DNA of 64,000 nucleotides from Spizellomyces punctatus DAOM BR117 (taxonomy: Eukaryota; Chytridiomycota; Chytridiomycetes; Spizellomycetales; Spizellomycetaceae), in NCBI RefSeq assembly GCF_000182565.1, contig NW_015971551.1, forward strand, positions 461,638-525,637, given 5' to 3'. Below, one piece after another: positions 26,655-42,430 of this stretch; within the stretch, counting starts at the first letter, position 1, and every line of letters starts with the position of its first letter. Position numbers and translations under genes: made by a program. A model generated the notes under the pieces. The model worked only from the letters and a program-made list of their open reading frames with translations, was not told the DNA's origin and did not search any database.

Positions 26655-27714
26655 ATGTCCGCTTCCATGCATGCTGTCCACGACGGGTTTGCGGAGCGCA
26701 GCAGCAACCGCACGTCGCGGGACATTGGCGGTTGGTTCCAAAAAAAGTGGGTGTCCGTCTTTCGCAAGGACAAGCCGACAACGAGGACGACGAGGACGAA
26801 TATCACAAGAAAGAATGTGCGCTCGTCTTTCACCGACTCGACGACACACGCGTTCGACTTTGGCATTCCTCTGAACGAGGCTGGCCGCCAGGACCACGGC
26901 AGAGTCAATGACTGCCGAAGAATTTGCTCGAGCCGTGGGAATTCAGATTTTGGTCGCCAGCGACGCCGAGAGAGACTGAAACTTGCGATACGAAGCAGCA
27001 GCAGTGTCACGTTTGAGAACACGCGCGACATTTTCTCTCGNNNNNNNNNNNNNNNNNNNNNNNNNNNNNNNNNNNNNNNNNNNNNNNNNNNNNNNNNNNN
27101 NNNNNNNNNNNNNNNNNNNNNNNNNNNNNNNNNNNNNNNNNNNNNNNNNNNNNNNNNNNNNNNNNNNNNNNNNNNNNNNNNNNNNNNNNGACATGTCTCT
27201 CTTTCAACCACCTACCTCATGCAGTGATTCCCGGTCTGGACCCGTGGAATCTTGTTACCCCTCCATTGCCACTAGTTCCCCGCTAACCATCTCGTCCTCT
27301 TACGAGTCACCGCTTTACCTTCAACGATCACGGTCTGTTAGTGTATTCATACCACCACCCACATCCGAAAACATTATTGCATCGAGATCCGCCAGCGTGT
27401 GTATTCCGGTGGTACCTCCCACCTCAACATCCTCCCACCGCGTTGTCGAAGTCACCAACAAGGGACGCTTCACCCTCACACGAGAACGAAGCGACCATTT
27501 CACTGCTCGCCGGCCGACGCACACGCGTTCCGTCAGCTCGATCAGCCGCTTCCAAATTGTTCGACCTACCTTGTCCAGCCCCAGTGAACCTCTCTTGGAA
27601 GGCCCACCCACACCCTCACCTACAGAGCGACGTGCGTCTGATGGTGATACTAGCAAGATGACTGCATTCAAAAGTGGGACATTAAAGTCTATTGATAGCG
27701 GTGTGTCAGTCTAA
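26655..27714 (+). CDS. Serine-rich protein of unknown function, interrupted by an assembly gap
   Basis: An ATG at 26655 opens a basic frame (GGWFQKKWVSVFRKDK) that runs into the N gap. After the gap a different frame continues to a stop at 27714 with a Ser/Pro-rich sequence including RVVEVTNKGRFTLTRERSDH and ending KSGTLKSIDSGVSV. The two sides are in different frames, so the gap must hide an intron or an indel. Just before the gap a third frame reads MTAEEFARAVGIQILVASDAE, which looks more protein-like than the frame that continues from the ATG; see findings. I do not recognise the family. Composition suggests a disordered, phosphorylatable regulatory protein. Confidence 0.5.
27041..27189. 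other. Assembly gap (149 N)
   Basis: A run of N lies inside the serine-rich gene. The true length and sequence are unknown. Confidence 0.99.
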
Positions 27715-28340
27715 TAGGACCGATCTGAACTCTTTGTATATAGCTCTTGTTTTCTCCCACATTTCACTTTGTATGTGATTGCACTCCCCAGTATCGGTGC
27801 ATTTTTTTTTTTTTTTGGTTTCGTTTGTTTGCGCTAGTTGCATACCCCAAAACCTGTAGATTTATTAGTTGCGTTTTGCTTGTTACCAATAATATGATAA
27901 ATGTCAGACGAGTCTCTATCATAAACTAGTAGAGTTTACATGTAGAAATAATATCTTCAATTACGTTTTGGTTGTTTTTGTAAATCTCAATTGTCACCCA
28001 TTCTTGTAGGTGATCTTGTTGCATGCTGGAGGTGGACCCGTGGCTAATAGAAATGTGGCCGTTTTTTGTTCGAAATGTGCACGGCATATTTATCTTTTGA
28101 AAAGGCAAAAAAAGCCCCCCAAAAACCTACGTTTTGAAATAAACGTCTCGCTTTCCTTCTTTCCTGCTTTTCTGTCTTACTTTTTAATACGATAGTTATA
28201 CCAATCATTATTTACTCCATCAGGGTACATTACGCACTCTGGATCTATAAGTGTGCCCAATCAAACATCTTAAAAAAAGATTTCAGATATGTATCGTATT
28301 GCCATTATACTGTCCTACACATGAGGTCATAAGTTTCTTT
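27715..28340. other. Intergenic between convergent genes
   Basis: This is an AT-rich 3' flank with a T homopolymer near 27805-27820. No gene is seen. Confidence 0.5.
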
Positions 28341-29363
<1,023 letters not shown>

Positions 29364-29844
29364 GATTGTGAGTTTTCTTTCTTGACAGAGGATGGGTTTG
29401 CAAAAAGGTTTAAGATAACGGGGGGGACGAACGCGTGCCGAGAGAAAGAGAACCAGATGACAAGAAACAACGGCGGACAATTAACAAGACGCTTTAAACA
29501 AAATCGTTACGAGCAAAAATGGAATTCCCCAATGTGCGTTCAAAATAAATTGGGCATCAAGAGATCGCCGACAAGGAAGCACCAACACTCACACGGACCG
29601 CTTTTAGCCCTCCCCCCCCCCAAACTGCACCAGCATAAGGGATGGCGCCCTGTTTCCCATTTAGGATCGTACAGCGCGGCACAGTCACATTAGCAATGGA
29701 TAGCGTGGCCATTTCCCATTTTGGGTGTGCATTATATAATGTGTTATTGGATTTTACAATGAAGGAAATTGTAAAGCATTCACGCATCAGGCAATCTGGT
29801 TAAACAGCATTCAGAACACACACAACGACAAGCACTTTCTGACC
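29364..29844. other. Intergenic, divergent promoter region
   Basis: This lies upstream of both the Rab6 gene and the small ORF at 29845. It contains a C homopolymer near 29615 and an AT-rich patch around 29730-29760. No gene is seen. Confidence 0.4.
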
Positions 29845-30087
29845 ATGGCATCGTCGCATCCCGTCCACACGCCCCAAACTCCGCACCACCATCACGAACA
29901 CGACCCAGCGTCGCTGGGCTCTGCAGCAGAAATTCTGTCCTTGGCCGAAGACGTGGCCACTCATGCAGTATCTGCCACAGCGGGCGCGTTAAAGCACCGC
30001 AAGGATGAACATGATAAAAAGATGGTGGTAAGGGCGCAGGAAAAGGAAATGGAAAAAATCACCGACTGGCTGGAGGACGAGCGTTGA
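29845..30087 (+). CDS. Small histidine-rich hypothetical protein (80 residues)
   Basis: This is an intronless ORF with a favourable start context (GACCATGG). The N-terminus is His/Pro-rich (HTPQTPHHHHEHDP), the middle is Ala-rich and helical, and the C-terminal part is highly charged (HRKDEHDKKMVVRAQEKEME), suggesting an amphipathic helix. I recognise no family. The Rab6 gene diverges upstream; downstream it converges with the glycine decarboxylase gene. Confidence 0.5.
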   Translation: MASSHPVHTPQTPHHHHEHDPASLGSAAEILSLAEDVATHAVSATAGALKHRKDEHDKKMVVRAQEKEMEKITDWLEDER

Positions 30088-30297
30088 TAACCGTGTCTTG
30101 TTGGGAGCTTTTCCTCGTTTGTTAAGTATACCCTCGTGACTAGCCAAAATGCGAATGTGTAGGTTTAGGATAGCAACTAGTTCCTGCACTCCCCATCTTT
30201 TAGACCACAAAGATAACCCCTTGTAAATATCATCACTATTCTAAAAAAAAGCGTTTGAAAAACACACACAATAACATGTCAGGTAATAAATAACAGT

Positions 30298-33200
30298 TTA
30301 GATTCCAGCTTCAGCTGATTGTTCATAAGCCTCAATGGGTGGACATGAACAGATCTATCGCAAGCAGCCAATGTTAGAAACAGTTTTTGAGCCCAAAATT
30401 AATAGAGATCCATCCAGACTTACCAAATTTCTGTCTCCGTGTGTGTCATCCACCCGTCCGACACTAGGCCAAAACTTTTTCTTGCGCAACCCAGGCATGG
30501 GATATGCAGCTTCTTCGCGAGAATAAGGACGGTCCCATTTTTCGGTCAACAAATGCTCGACAGGATGTGGTGCATTGGTCAATACATTGTTGTCGCGAGG
30601 TTGACGCCCTTCCTCAACGGCGCGGATTTCCTGGCGGATCTGGATCATGGCATCACAGAAACGGTCGAGTTCTGCTTTAGACTCGGACTCGGTGGGTTCA
30701 ATCATGAGAGTGTTGGCCACAGGAAATGACATGGTGGGGCTGTGGAATCCGTAATCCTGTATCAAAAAGAATGCGGTTTGAGCACAGGACCTCTTTTTCT
30801 ACTATCAGCAATTCCACCTACGTGCAAACGCTTTGCAATGTCGATGGCTTGAATGTGAGCTGAACCATCAAAAGGTCTGCAATCGATGATGAACTCGTGG
30901 GCGCAGAGACCATTGTCGTTTGTGTAGAGAACCTTGTAGTGTTTCTCTAGCCGCTTGAGCATGTAGTTGGCATTCAGCAATGCAACTTTTGTGGCCTGCT
31001 TGACACCCTCGTCGCCTACCACAGTATACCATGTGAATACCCTAGAAAGGATAAAATCATGGTCTTTGAAACTTACCCATCATCTTTAGGTATGCCCACG
31101 AGATTGGCAGGATGCTAGCGGACCCCCAAGGTGCGGCAGACACTGGCCCAATGGCCAACTCTCCGCTCGTCTTGACGACGGGGTGCCCTGGAAGGAATGG
31201 TGCAAGGTGGGATTTGACTCCAATGGGACCCATACCAGGTCCGCCACCGCCGTGGGGAATACAGAACGTTTTGTGGAGGTTCAAATGGCACACGTCAGCA
31301 CCAATCTCTGCGGGCTTGCATAGTCCGAGCTGTGCATTAAGATTTGCTCCATCCATGTAGACCTGTCCACCAAACTCGTGTACAATGCGGCAAGCTTCCT
31401 TGATAGTTTCCTCAAACACACCGTAAGTCGAAGGATAGGTAATCATGGTCGCTGCCAAGCGGTCCTTGTGCTTTTCAGCCTTGGCACGAAGATCAACCAG
31501 ATCCAAGTTTCCGTTTTCTTCACACTTTACAGTCACGACTTGGAAGCCAGCCATGGCAGCCGAGGCTGGGTTGGTTCCGTGTGCGGATACAGGGATCAAG
31601 CAAACATCGCGATTCTGCTGTCCTTGCGATTGAAGGTATGCCTTGATGACACGAAGACCGGTATATTCCCCTTGTGCACCACTGTTTGGCTGCAGAGAGA
31701 TCTGATCAAATCCAGTCACTTCACTCAAAGCATACTCCAATTCTTGAAGCATGATTCTGTATCCACTTGCTTGATCGAGCGGAACAAAGGGGTGGATGTT
31801 TGCAAACTCGGGCCATGTAACAGGGATCATCTCGGTCGTGGCATTCAACTTCATGGTGCAAGAGCCAAGAGGGATCATGGCTTCTGCCAAAGACAGATCC
31901 TTGCTTTGCAAGTGGGAAATATACCGGAGCATTTCGGTTTCAGAATGGTACGAGTTAAACACGGGGTGAGTGAGGTAGGCGGACGTGCGGGTGAGATTCG
32001 CTGGAAAGTTTTGTGCGGGAGTGGCCGTGGTGATGCCGAGCTCTTGAGCAATGCTATCAAGAATTGGCATTGGGACAAAGTACTGCTTTCGAGACCCCGC
32101 TCGGTAGCTCTCTTCAAAGGATGCCGTCGCAAATACTCTCAATAGGTCATAAAGATCCTCTTTAGAGACACTCTCATCCAAGGTAACCGCAATGCTACGA
32201 GCATCGACCTGGCGAACATTAATACCGGCCTCCGCAGCCGCGAGCACCAATTCCTCAGCATCGTATTTCAGTTCAACTGTAACAGTGTCAAAAAAGTTGT
32301 CCGTCTTGACAGTGTGGCCCAGCTTCTTGACCCCTTCAGCGAACACAGCGGTCAAGTTATGGATACGCTGAGCGATCTGCTTGATACCTTCAGGACCGTG
32401 ATAGACAGCATACATGGCGGCCATATTGGCCAAAAGAGCCTGAGCAGTGCAAATGTTACTTGTCGCCTTCTCACGTCGAATGTGCTGCTCACGAGTCTGC
32501 AATGCCAGACGGTAAGCTGGGTTGCCATTGACATCCTTTGAGACACCGATAAGCCGGCCTGGCATGTTGCGTTTGAGTTCTTCCTTTACGGCGAAGAAGG
32601 CCGCATGTGGGCCACCATATCCCAACGGCACTCCAAATCTTTGAGAATTACCAAACGCAATATCTGCGCCGAATTCACCCGGTGGCTTGAGTAATGCAAG
32701 CGCCAAGAGATCGGTTGCGCAGGTAACCATTGCACCATTGTCATGTGCCTTCTTCACGAACGATTCGTAGTCCAAGACCCGTCCATCCGTCGTGGGGTAC
32801 TGACGAGGTCAATAGCCCGGTGAGAAACTATACACATGGCAAGTGAAGCAGGAGGCGGGATCCTACCTGGATGAGAACTCCCATGACCTTGCCCTTGTTG
32901 GCGGCAAAATCATACTTTTCGTAATCTCCCACTACTACTTGAATACCAAAACCTTCGGCCCTTGTCTTCACACAAGCAATAGTCTGGGGATGACATGCCT
33001 GATCCACAAAAAAGATTGTCTTGCGGCGCTTGCCAGCAGCAAAGCACATCATCATCGCTTCACCGGCAGCAGTGCCTTCGTCAAGGAGGGAAGCGTTGGC
33101 CACAGGAAGGCCTGTAAAATCACAGACCATGGTTTGAAAGTTCAAGAGTGACTCGAGACGGCCTTGCGAAATTTCGGGTTGATACGGCGTGTACTGAGTG

Positions 33201-33718
33201 TACCATCCGGGATTCTCCATGATGTTGCGTAGAATGACTTTTGGGGTTAATGTATTTGTGTATCCCATTCCAATATATGACCGGAATACTTTGTTTTTCG
33301 AGGCAATGTGCTTTAATCTTTCGAGTACTTCTGTTTCTGGCACACCAGGACCGAGCTTTGTCTGGTTCTGAATGCTGATTGATGCAGGTACCGTTTTCTG
33401 GACCAGTTCATCCAGCGAACTGACTCCGACACTATCGCACATCTTTTGAATATCACTTTCGTCAGGACCAATGTGTCGACGTGGGAACGTGTCGAGAGGC
33501 TCGAACACGGGCGTGCTCGCATTCGTAATGGTCGCGAAGCCGGCATGTTTGCCAATGATTGCTTTGCCCAAGGAAGGTGAGAAAGAGATTGAGGCGTGGC
33601 GAGTGGATGACAGTGACGAGCACAGTGTTTGGGAAGAAAGCTCAACGCTAGCGTATTGTCGACGCACGGCGTTACGCGCGCCTCGCGTCAGATGTTGTCG
33701 TAGAACTGCGGTCAACAT
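30298..33718 (-). CDS. GLDC: Glycine dehydrogenase (decarboxylating), P protein of the glycine cleavage system
   Basis: This mitochondrial PLP enzyme decarboxylates glycine and passes the aminomethyl group to the lipoyl H protein. Exons in transcript order are 33718-32867, 32799-31077, 31015-30822, 30756-30424 and 30354-30298, giving 1,052 residues, a normal fungal length. The Arg/Ser-rich N-terminus (about 60 residues) fits a mitochondrial presequence. Conserved blocks include [16 protein letters not shown], the [20 protein letters not shown] region, the glycine-rich region [14 protein letters not shown], and the PLP-lysine segment [20 protein letters not shown] near 31.25-31.32 kb, where Lys in NLHKT forms the Schiff base. 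The last exon encodes [12 protein letters not shown], the usual C-terminal pattern. The gene is intact. Confidence 0.97.
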
Positions 33719-35305
33719 GGTCTGGCTACCAGTGAAATTCCACGTCAGAAAAAACTGTTAAAGTTCCAGTGCTGTCATCCATGTTAAAGTATACCAGTAG
33801 AAAATGTTCCAGAGTGAAAAGCGAGAGCACTAGCACAAGCTAGCGGAACACGCAGGTCAACTCTTGCGTTATCAGCTGGAGCAGGAGGCCAGAAAGAACC
33901 CGATCGCCGTGCGAAAAGTAGACCAAACGTCCTGCGGATGGTGGACAAACAGTGCCCCAAAGATAAGCCAAACGCGTCCCGTTCGTCGGACACTCTCCGA
34001 TCGCTTGCTTTTCAACGACTTACTTTTTTTTTATCCGCAACCCAGAACGTTTTGTTCTTTGGCCAAACGAGCAGCAGCTAGACAAGCAACAAGGCCAAAT
34101 GCAAGCAGGATGCAAGAACAAGAACAAGGACGAACAAAAGAAAAATGGGTCAAAAGCGGACCAAAAGATTGATCTGCTACCATAAACTGCAATTTCCATA
34201 TAGCAGTTTATAGTAAACCCCCAGCTGCAACTCCCAATTTTTGGGGAACGGACTTTTTTTTTTTTTCTTTTGGCAACTGGCCAACGGGCAATGGAATATT
34301 GCATTACGAGTATGTCCGATGAACAAACGACGAATGACGACGAGCAACGACGAGCAACGACGGCCAACGATGGGTCGACATATCTCGCGTGCATAAGATG
34401 CTTTAGACGTCGTAAGATGACATGACGATATCTCTTAAACATTTGCATAAACACACAATACATCCTACCATCCTTTCACACATCATTTGCTACATATTCC
34501 AATCTCCTGAAATCTCTCCATTCCTCCAAAGCAATTCTAAAATCTCGTCGTCGTTTGCTCAGTGGCACAGTCACACAAATACACCAATCAATGTATAGCA
34601 CGTGATAATGCAAAGCCGCGTGTGTCCTTCCCCCCCTGCGCGTCGCTTTTGCTGCCCGTCCTCCCTTCCGTTCGCAGCCATTCGGTTTACTAAATCACTT
34701 TCATCCCATTCCCATCCGCCGCCTGCTCTGCCCATCTCACCGTCTCGTCATTGTTATCCATACACAGGATTGACCACTTTCTGTGTAGGCGACGTGTACG
34801 GTGTGCCATCCAGTCTGTGATCGTAAACGTCTTGCTGGCGTTCTAGATCTAAGAGGTACCACGGCTCGGCTGCTTACCCAAAGCATCGCTATAACTTCGA
34901 ATCCCGATACCATTCGTGTGCTTGATAAAAGCCCTGTTCCTACCACCGCCCTGTCCTTTCGTTACCTGTCGCAGAACATCGGACCTGTCTCTCGTATGTC
35001 GTCCCTGCGCTTTCTACATTAGCATCATCTGCCGATCTATTCGAGTTCATTGCTTTCTCGTCGTACTGATTCATCTCCTATTATCTTTGGGATTTGCTTC
35101 TAGTCCCTTCGCACACTTCGCTTTATCTGTCTGGCTTCTTCTGTCCTTACCGTCTTCGACGCCACCGCCAGTCAACCGCTCTCCACCATCTGTTCATCTG
35201 GCTCTATACCATTATCGTGTAGTCCACCGTTACCGCTTGTTCGCGTTCGCATCGTCCAGTTCAACCGGGGTACGCATTGGTGCGCGTTTGTGGTAATTTC
35301 AGAAT
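33719..35305. other. Long intergenic region, divergent GLDC / WEE1
   Basis: This 1.6-kb region is the largest space between divergent genes in the window. It contains T runs near 34021-34031 and 34254-34267, a short tandem repeat at about 34327-34370 and a pyrimidine-rich sector at 34615-34760 and 35080-35200 that resembles fungal core promoters or a long 5' leader for WEE1. CACGTG occurs at 34599-34604. Short ORFs here lack protein-like character. Confidence 0.45.
34327..34370. repeat. Short tandem repeat, unit about ACGACGAGCA
   Basis: Degenerate copies of a 10-base unit (ACGACGAGCA) recur back to back in the GLDC/WEE1 intergenic region. Confidence 0.6.
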
Positions 35306-38262
<2,957 letters not shown>

Positions 38263-38766
38263 GGAAGGGCATGTCGGCTTGTCTGTTGCGTTGGTGTTGG
38301 GCTTACAATCTTGAACAGTTTCATCTTTTTGGCGGAGGCATCCTTACGATCTTGGGTGTGCCTATATGGATGCTTAGGTTGGGGCACCTTTTTTTTGGAC
38401 ATTATATTCGGGAGCATTTCATCTTTGGTTGAGGGGCTTTGTGCCGTCGTGTAGATTAGTTATTTGGGAAGACGTAGCTAAAAGCTACCAGAGGAATATA
38501 TCCTCTCTTGGGCTGAAATGTGTGTAAGCGATACTTTTTTTTATGCTATCAGACACGGAAACAGAAGTACACATTGTTTGCAGGGCACTCGTCCTTGTTG
38601 CATTAACCTTTTGAATTGCAGAGGTAGATTATGTCCTCATGTTCCTAGTATTCTGACAAACTTGAAAGAAAAGCAGCCAGACACACTGATAAATATCGCA
38701 CCTAGTTGAAAGAGACAACCTACTGAACTGTATACGACTGGCCCCTTGTTGCGATGCATGATACTC
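38263..38766. other. Intergenic, WEE1 3' flank
   Basis: Only short open frames without protein-like composition are seen. Confidence 0.5.
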
Positions 38767-39111
38767 TTACCCACCACTTCCGCAAACACAACTGTATGGA
38801 AATGCAACAGCCATGTCATGTAGATTGGAAGGTGGATGTAAAGTTGTTAAAGTGCAAAAAGAAGAGCTCTCCGTTTTCTTCAAATACTCCTCCAAACAAT
38901 CACGTGTACTGGTAAATGAAATTGCATAGCCACATCGTGCGGAGGGTGTTTTCTTGGTGCTAGCATCGGGACAATCCAGGCAGGCACTGTATCTTACAGC
39001 GACGAGTGTTTCTAACTGTAAGAATGAACTTGTGAATCGCTGCTTTAGGGCTATTGGGCTCTCATCTCGGGGACATTCACTTGGCATTTCCTGTTGTCTT
39101 GTCTCATTCAT
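38767..39111 (-). CDS. Hypothetical Cys-containing ORF (114 residues)
   Basis: A single open frame runs from ATG 39111 to TAA 38767. It carries CLDC, an Arg-Cys-Gly motif and a terminal SCVCGSGG, with a charged central helix (DCLEEYLKKTE). Length, cysteine spacing and lack of stops make it the best candidate in the 2-kb space between WEE1 and MCAT, but I recognise no family and it could be chance. A further intron and exon downstream cannot be excluded. Confidence 0.3.
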   Translation of the reverse strand: MNETRQQEMPSECPRDESPIALKQRFTSSFLQLETLVAVRYSACLDCPDASTKKTPSARCGYAISFTSTRDCLEEYLKKTESSSFCTLTTLHPPSNLHDMAVAFPYSCVCGSGG

Positions 39112-40229
39112 GACAACCCAACGAAGATAACGTCACTATGTGCAGTATATCTTGTCCCTCTGGGACAGGCAAATACGGCCATAAAGTACGGCATTGTCCA
39201 ATGTTTCAAGGAACTATAATAATGGCATAAGATACTATGGATCCAGTACTCATTCAATAGTGGTCAAAGGGTGTTTAATGAGAATCGCAGTGATGGGTTA
39301 TCCACCTCCACTTCGCCCATAGGGAACTTTCATTGGGTTGGTATATGGCACTGTATACTACATATAAGAAACGCAACACGCTATCCTTTCTTTTAACTGC
39401 CATCCGTCATCTAAAATCTCAACCGAACAGCGCCAGCGTAGGTGTATCTTCTGTGATCAGGATGTGCAGGCTAATGTGATAGCTGTAATGATTTTCATAT
39501 TTGCTGGTCTAATATAATCAATTGGATGGAATATTGGACCTTAAAGAGCATATGGACGACTAGCTCCATTGTATACAAACGTCATAAGCCAGATGCGGGA
39601 GATAACAGTTGCCGGAGAATGCACGCGGACAAGGTAATGTAATGGTGTGCGGAACGTTCGCATGCTCAGCTGTCTGTTCGCCAAAGCCACTATCCTTCAC
39701 GCTGTCATCTATAAGCCTCCTGACTAACACGCTGATAACAAACAAGGGCTATAATGACAGATGCTCGGTTCAACTTTAGAGGAAAGAGTCTGAAAAATTC
39801 GTAGTGGGCAGATGTTCACCAAATCGCTCACTACCACCAGAAGGAACCCAAGCAGTGCCTCTTTCCGATCCTTCATGACGATGATTGTTCAGGGCTGGCA
39901 ACGAAAACAAATGATTGCATCCCAATCCATTTGGTCGTAACATGAAGGTCACTATAGTTTCAATTTGTATTGGACGTGGCTGATGAAGTAATGAATCCTG
40001 GGAGACGCAACGCTGCGGATACCTAATCCTGGCCGAATGTGAAACCCCAGAGGGTGATCCAGCAGTCACACAGCCCACAAAGCCGCATGAATTAGATACG
40101 CTGTCTGAAATATCTACCATTCTTTTTGGTGATTCCACCATGTGATAAAAGGGTGACGTCGACCGGCCAATTCTGTGCAAGCACAGTATGGATGTGGTTT
40201 CTAATATGCTTATCAGTATATTTGGCAAT
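39112..40229. other. Intergenic, MCAT 3' flank
   Basis: There is one 161-codon open frame at 39776-40261 on the minus strand, but it overlaps the last MCAT exon in another frame and reads as untranslated trailer. Nothing else is supportable. Confidence 0.45.
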
Positions 40230-42430
40230 TTATCTCTTTCTCCTGCATAGATGGGGTCCATGTTGTTGAACGTCCTCTGCGGTTGCCACAGCCCTAAGGA
40301 TGACCGTTAGCAATGAAAACACACATCAGGAAACACGCGTTCTGCAAACCTTATGGCATCCGTAGGGAATTCTTTTCTTAGCAAATTGGCCAAGACCCGG
40401 GAAGGACCAATAACCACCCAGTCATGCACGTCGTCATCTTTTGCGTAGCGGATACTTCGTTGCCATTGAACGGTTTTTGTAATTTGTTGATGAAGGAGAC
40501 TCTGAATTTCGGTGGCGTTCCCGAGCTACAAATGCGGTTCGCATGAGTTCAGCGATTGTCGATACGAAATCCGATGGCCGTACGACATACCGGCATACCA
40601 GTGACGTTAGAGATCACCTCTATCGTGGGGTCATTGAAAGATGCTCCATCCAAGGCAGGCTTCATCTCATCGGCTGCAGGCTGCATTAAATCGCAGTGAA
40701 ACGGTGCAGACACTGGCAAACCCAGGGCGCGACCAGCGTAACCCTTTGTTTGAATTATTGAACAAGCATAATCGACGCCTTTGCTGGTTCCGCTCAAGAC
40801 AACCTTGCGGGGATCATACGATGAGGATCGAACCAACTTGCACAAGAGTGATCTAGATTCCAGTAAAATCCTACCTGTGACCGACTACCGGAAACAGCCA
40901 TTGCGTCAGAATAAAATCCGCAACTATCAAGAGAGTTTCTAAACGCACCTATTTATATTCGCAATCTGGGCCACCTCGCCCTCCGGTAAGGATCGCTCAA
41001 TTTTTGACATCAGCGCCTCGATATCCTCCAGATGATCTCCATTTATAATTAAGGCTTTCATAGTTGTCTTCCCACTGTCTACACTTCTGTGCATTGCTTC
41101 GCCGCGTAGGCGCTGCATAGAAGATAATCCAGACCCCGATTAGGCATATGCCCACGGACTGACGTACATGAGTGTACACACTCACCACAAGCTTTATTGC
41201 GTCCGACAACCTGATGAAACCGAAATCAATACAGTTGCTCTCATATTGCGCATAAATGCGCGTATACACACAACTTACGAAAGTGACTGTGTCGCCACCA
41301 GGGCAGAACTTTCAAATAGTATATGCATCAGCGCATGAACAGATTCACAATTTACCTGAACGTAGATGGACCAGCGATACTCACTATTCACCAAGACTGT
41401 GTCCCAACGCGTAGGTGCATGAATTTATGTCAAAGCCAAACTCTGTCTGTAAGACAGAAAGCATCAGCATCCGCACTCTCATTGATAGTCGCGGGCAGGA
41501 AAGCTTTCCGTACCTCCAAAACTTTTAGAAGAGCTATTGAATGACACAGAATTGCTATTTTTGGCGGATAAAAATGAATTATAATCGTTCAAGCTTTGCG
41601 ACGCCTTCAAAATGCATACCTGGCTGTGCATTTTCTGTAGATGTTAATGTTTGCTAACGAGTTGTAGAGAAAAATGAATGAGACTAAATCAATCCATGCA
41701 AATTTTATGATGCACGTCAGCTTGGCCGTACTTGGGGTCCTTCGAACATGAGCTTCTTCAATCCTCCTCCAACCGCTTCATCAGATGCATCTATGACGTC
41801 TCTCGCCGCCTTGAAGTTTTCATAGATGTCTGCACCCATTCCTATCATACACACGTGCAGAATAAGTAACTAAAGTTGAAAAAAAGTCGCGCAGGTAGAC
41901 ATTAGTCCGTTGGGTGACAAGTACCTACATGCTGACACATGAACGAAAGGGAAGAAATTAGTATGCAAATGTCGACCAATGAGCCGTTGAGATCATACCT
42001 GAGCACCCTGGCCCGGAAACAAAACGGCAGTCTTCCGAGCACCAGGAGCGGCCGTATGTCCAGTCTGAGTTCCGACACCCATGCGGGAAACAAGATGACT
42101 CATGAGCCTTTCCTCGTTTCGTAGTACCGTCAAGAGCAGAACATTACCAAATGGCGTCTTGAGTGTTGCAGCGTGACGACTGCAAGCCGCGTCCCCTTCC
42201 TCATATTTCGCATCATCGTGCTGATATACTTTTTTGGTATAAAGTTTTGTCGATATTGCTTGTAGATGGAAACTCAAAAGATGGCCTCCATCCCGCTCCG
42301 CGAAGGGGCGACCATCAGAGCGCACATGACTCATGATGCACATGACAGTGATTATGCAAGCCGATCTTTCCGTTGCTCCCCGCGTCGTTGAACTCGACGT
42401 GCCCATCGCATCCTCATAAAGATTGCACAA
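40230..42430 (-). CDS. MCAT: Malonyl-CoA:ACP transacylase (FabD/MCAT type, probably mitochondrial FAS II)
   Basis: MCAT loads malonyl units on acyl carrier protein for type II fatty acid synthesis. Thirteen coding exons in transcript order: 42430-41999, 41931-41925 (7 nt), 41841-41732, 41653-41620, 41554-41514, 41446-41385, 41308-41279, 41210-41186, 41112-40949, 40884-40875 (10 nt), 40803-40591, 40525-40350 and 40293-40230, giving 455 residues. Motifs are FPGQGAQHVGMG (assembled through the 7-nt exon), STENAQPAI, the nucleophile elbow GHSLGEYSALVA with catalytic Ser, LRGEAMHRSV, and the catalytic His region LPVSAPFHCDLM. The N-terminal 140 residues upstream of the first motif are unusually long. 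A start at 42103 (MSHLVSRMGV) is a shorter alternative more like a targeting peptide; the 5' end is therefore uncertain. Confidence 0.9.

Noticed and set aside
34880-34910. TTCGAATCCC string resembling a tRNA T-loop
   Set aside because: The flanks do not pair into a T-arm, and no acceptor, D or anticodon arm is found nearby.
39776-40261. 161-codon minus-strand ORF
   Set aside because: It overlaps the last MCAT exon in another frame and has no family resemblance; best read as MCAT 3' untranslated sequence.
41620-41732. A 25-nt exon plus 24-nt intron in MCAT that would give TTQNAQPAI
   Set aside because: A simpler single intron ending at CGTTAG (acceptor before 41653) keeps phase and yields STENAQPAI, matching the family without an impossibly short intron.
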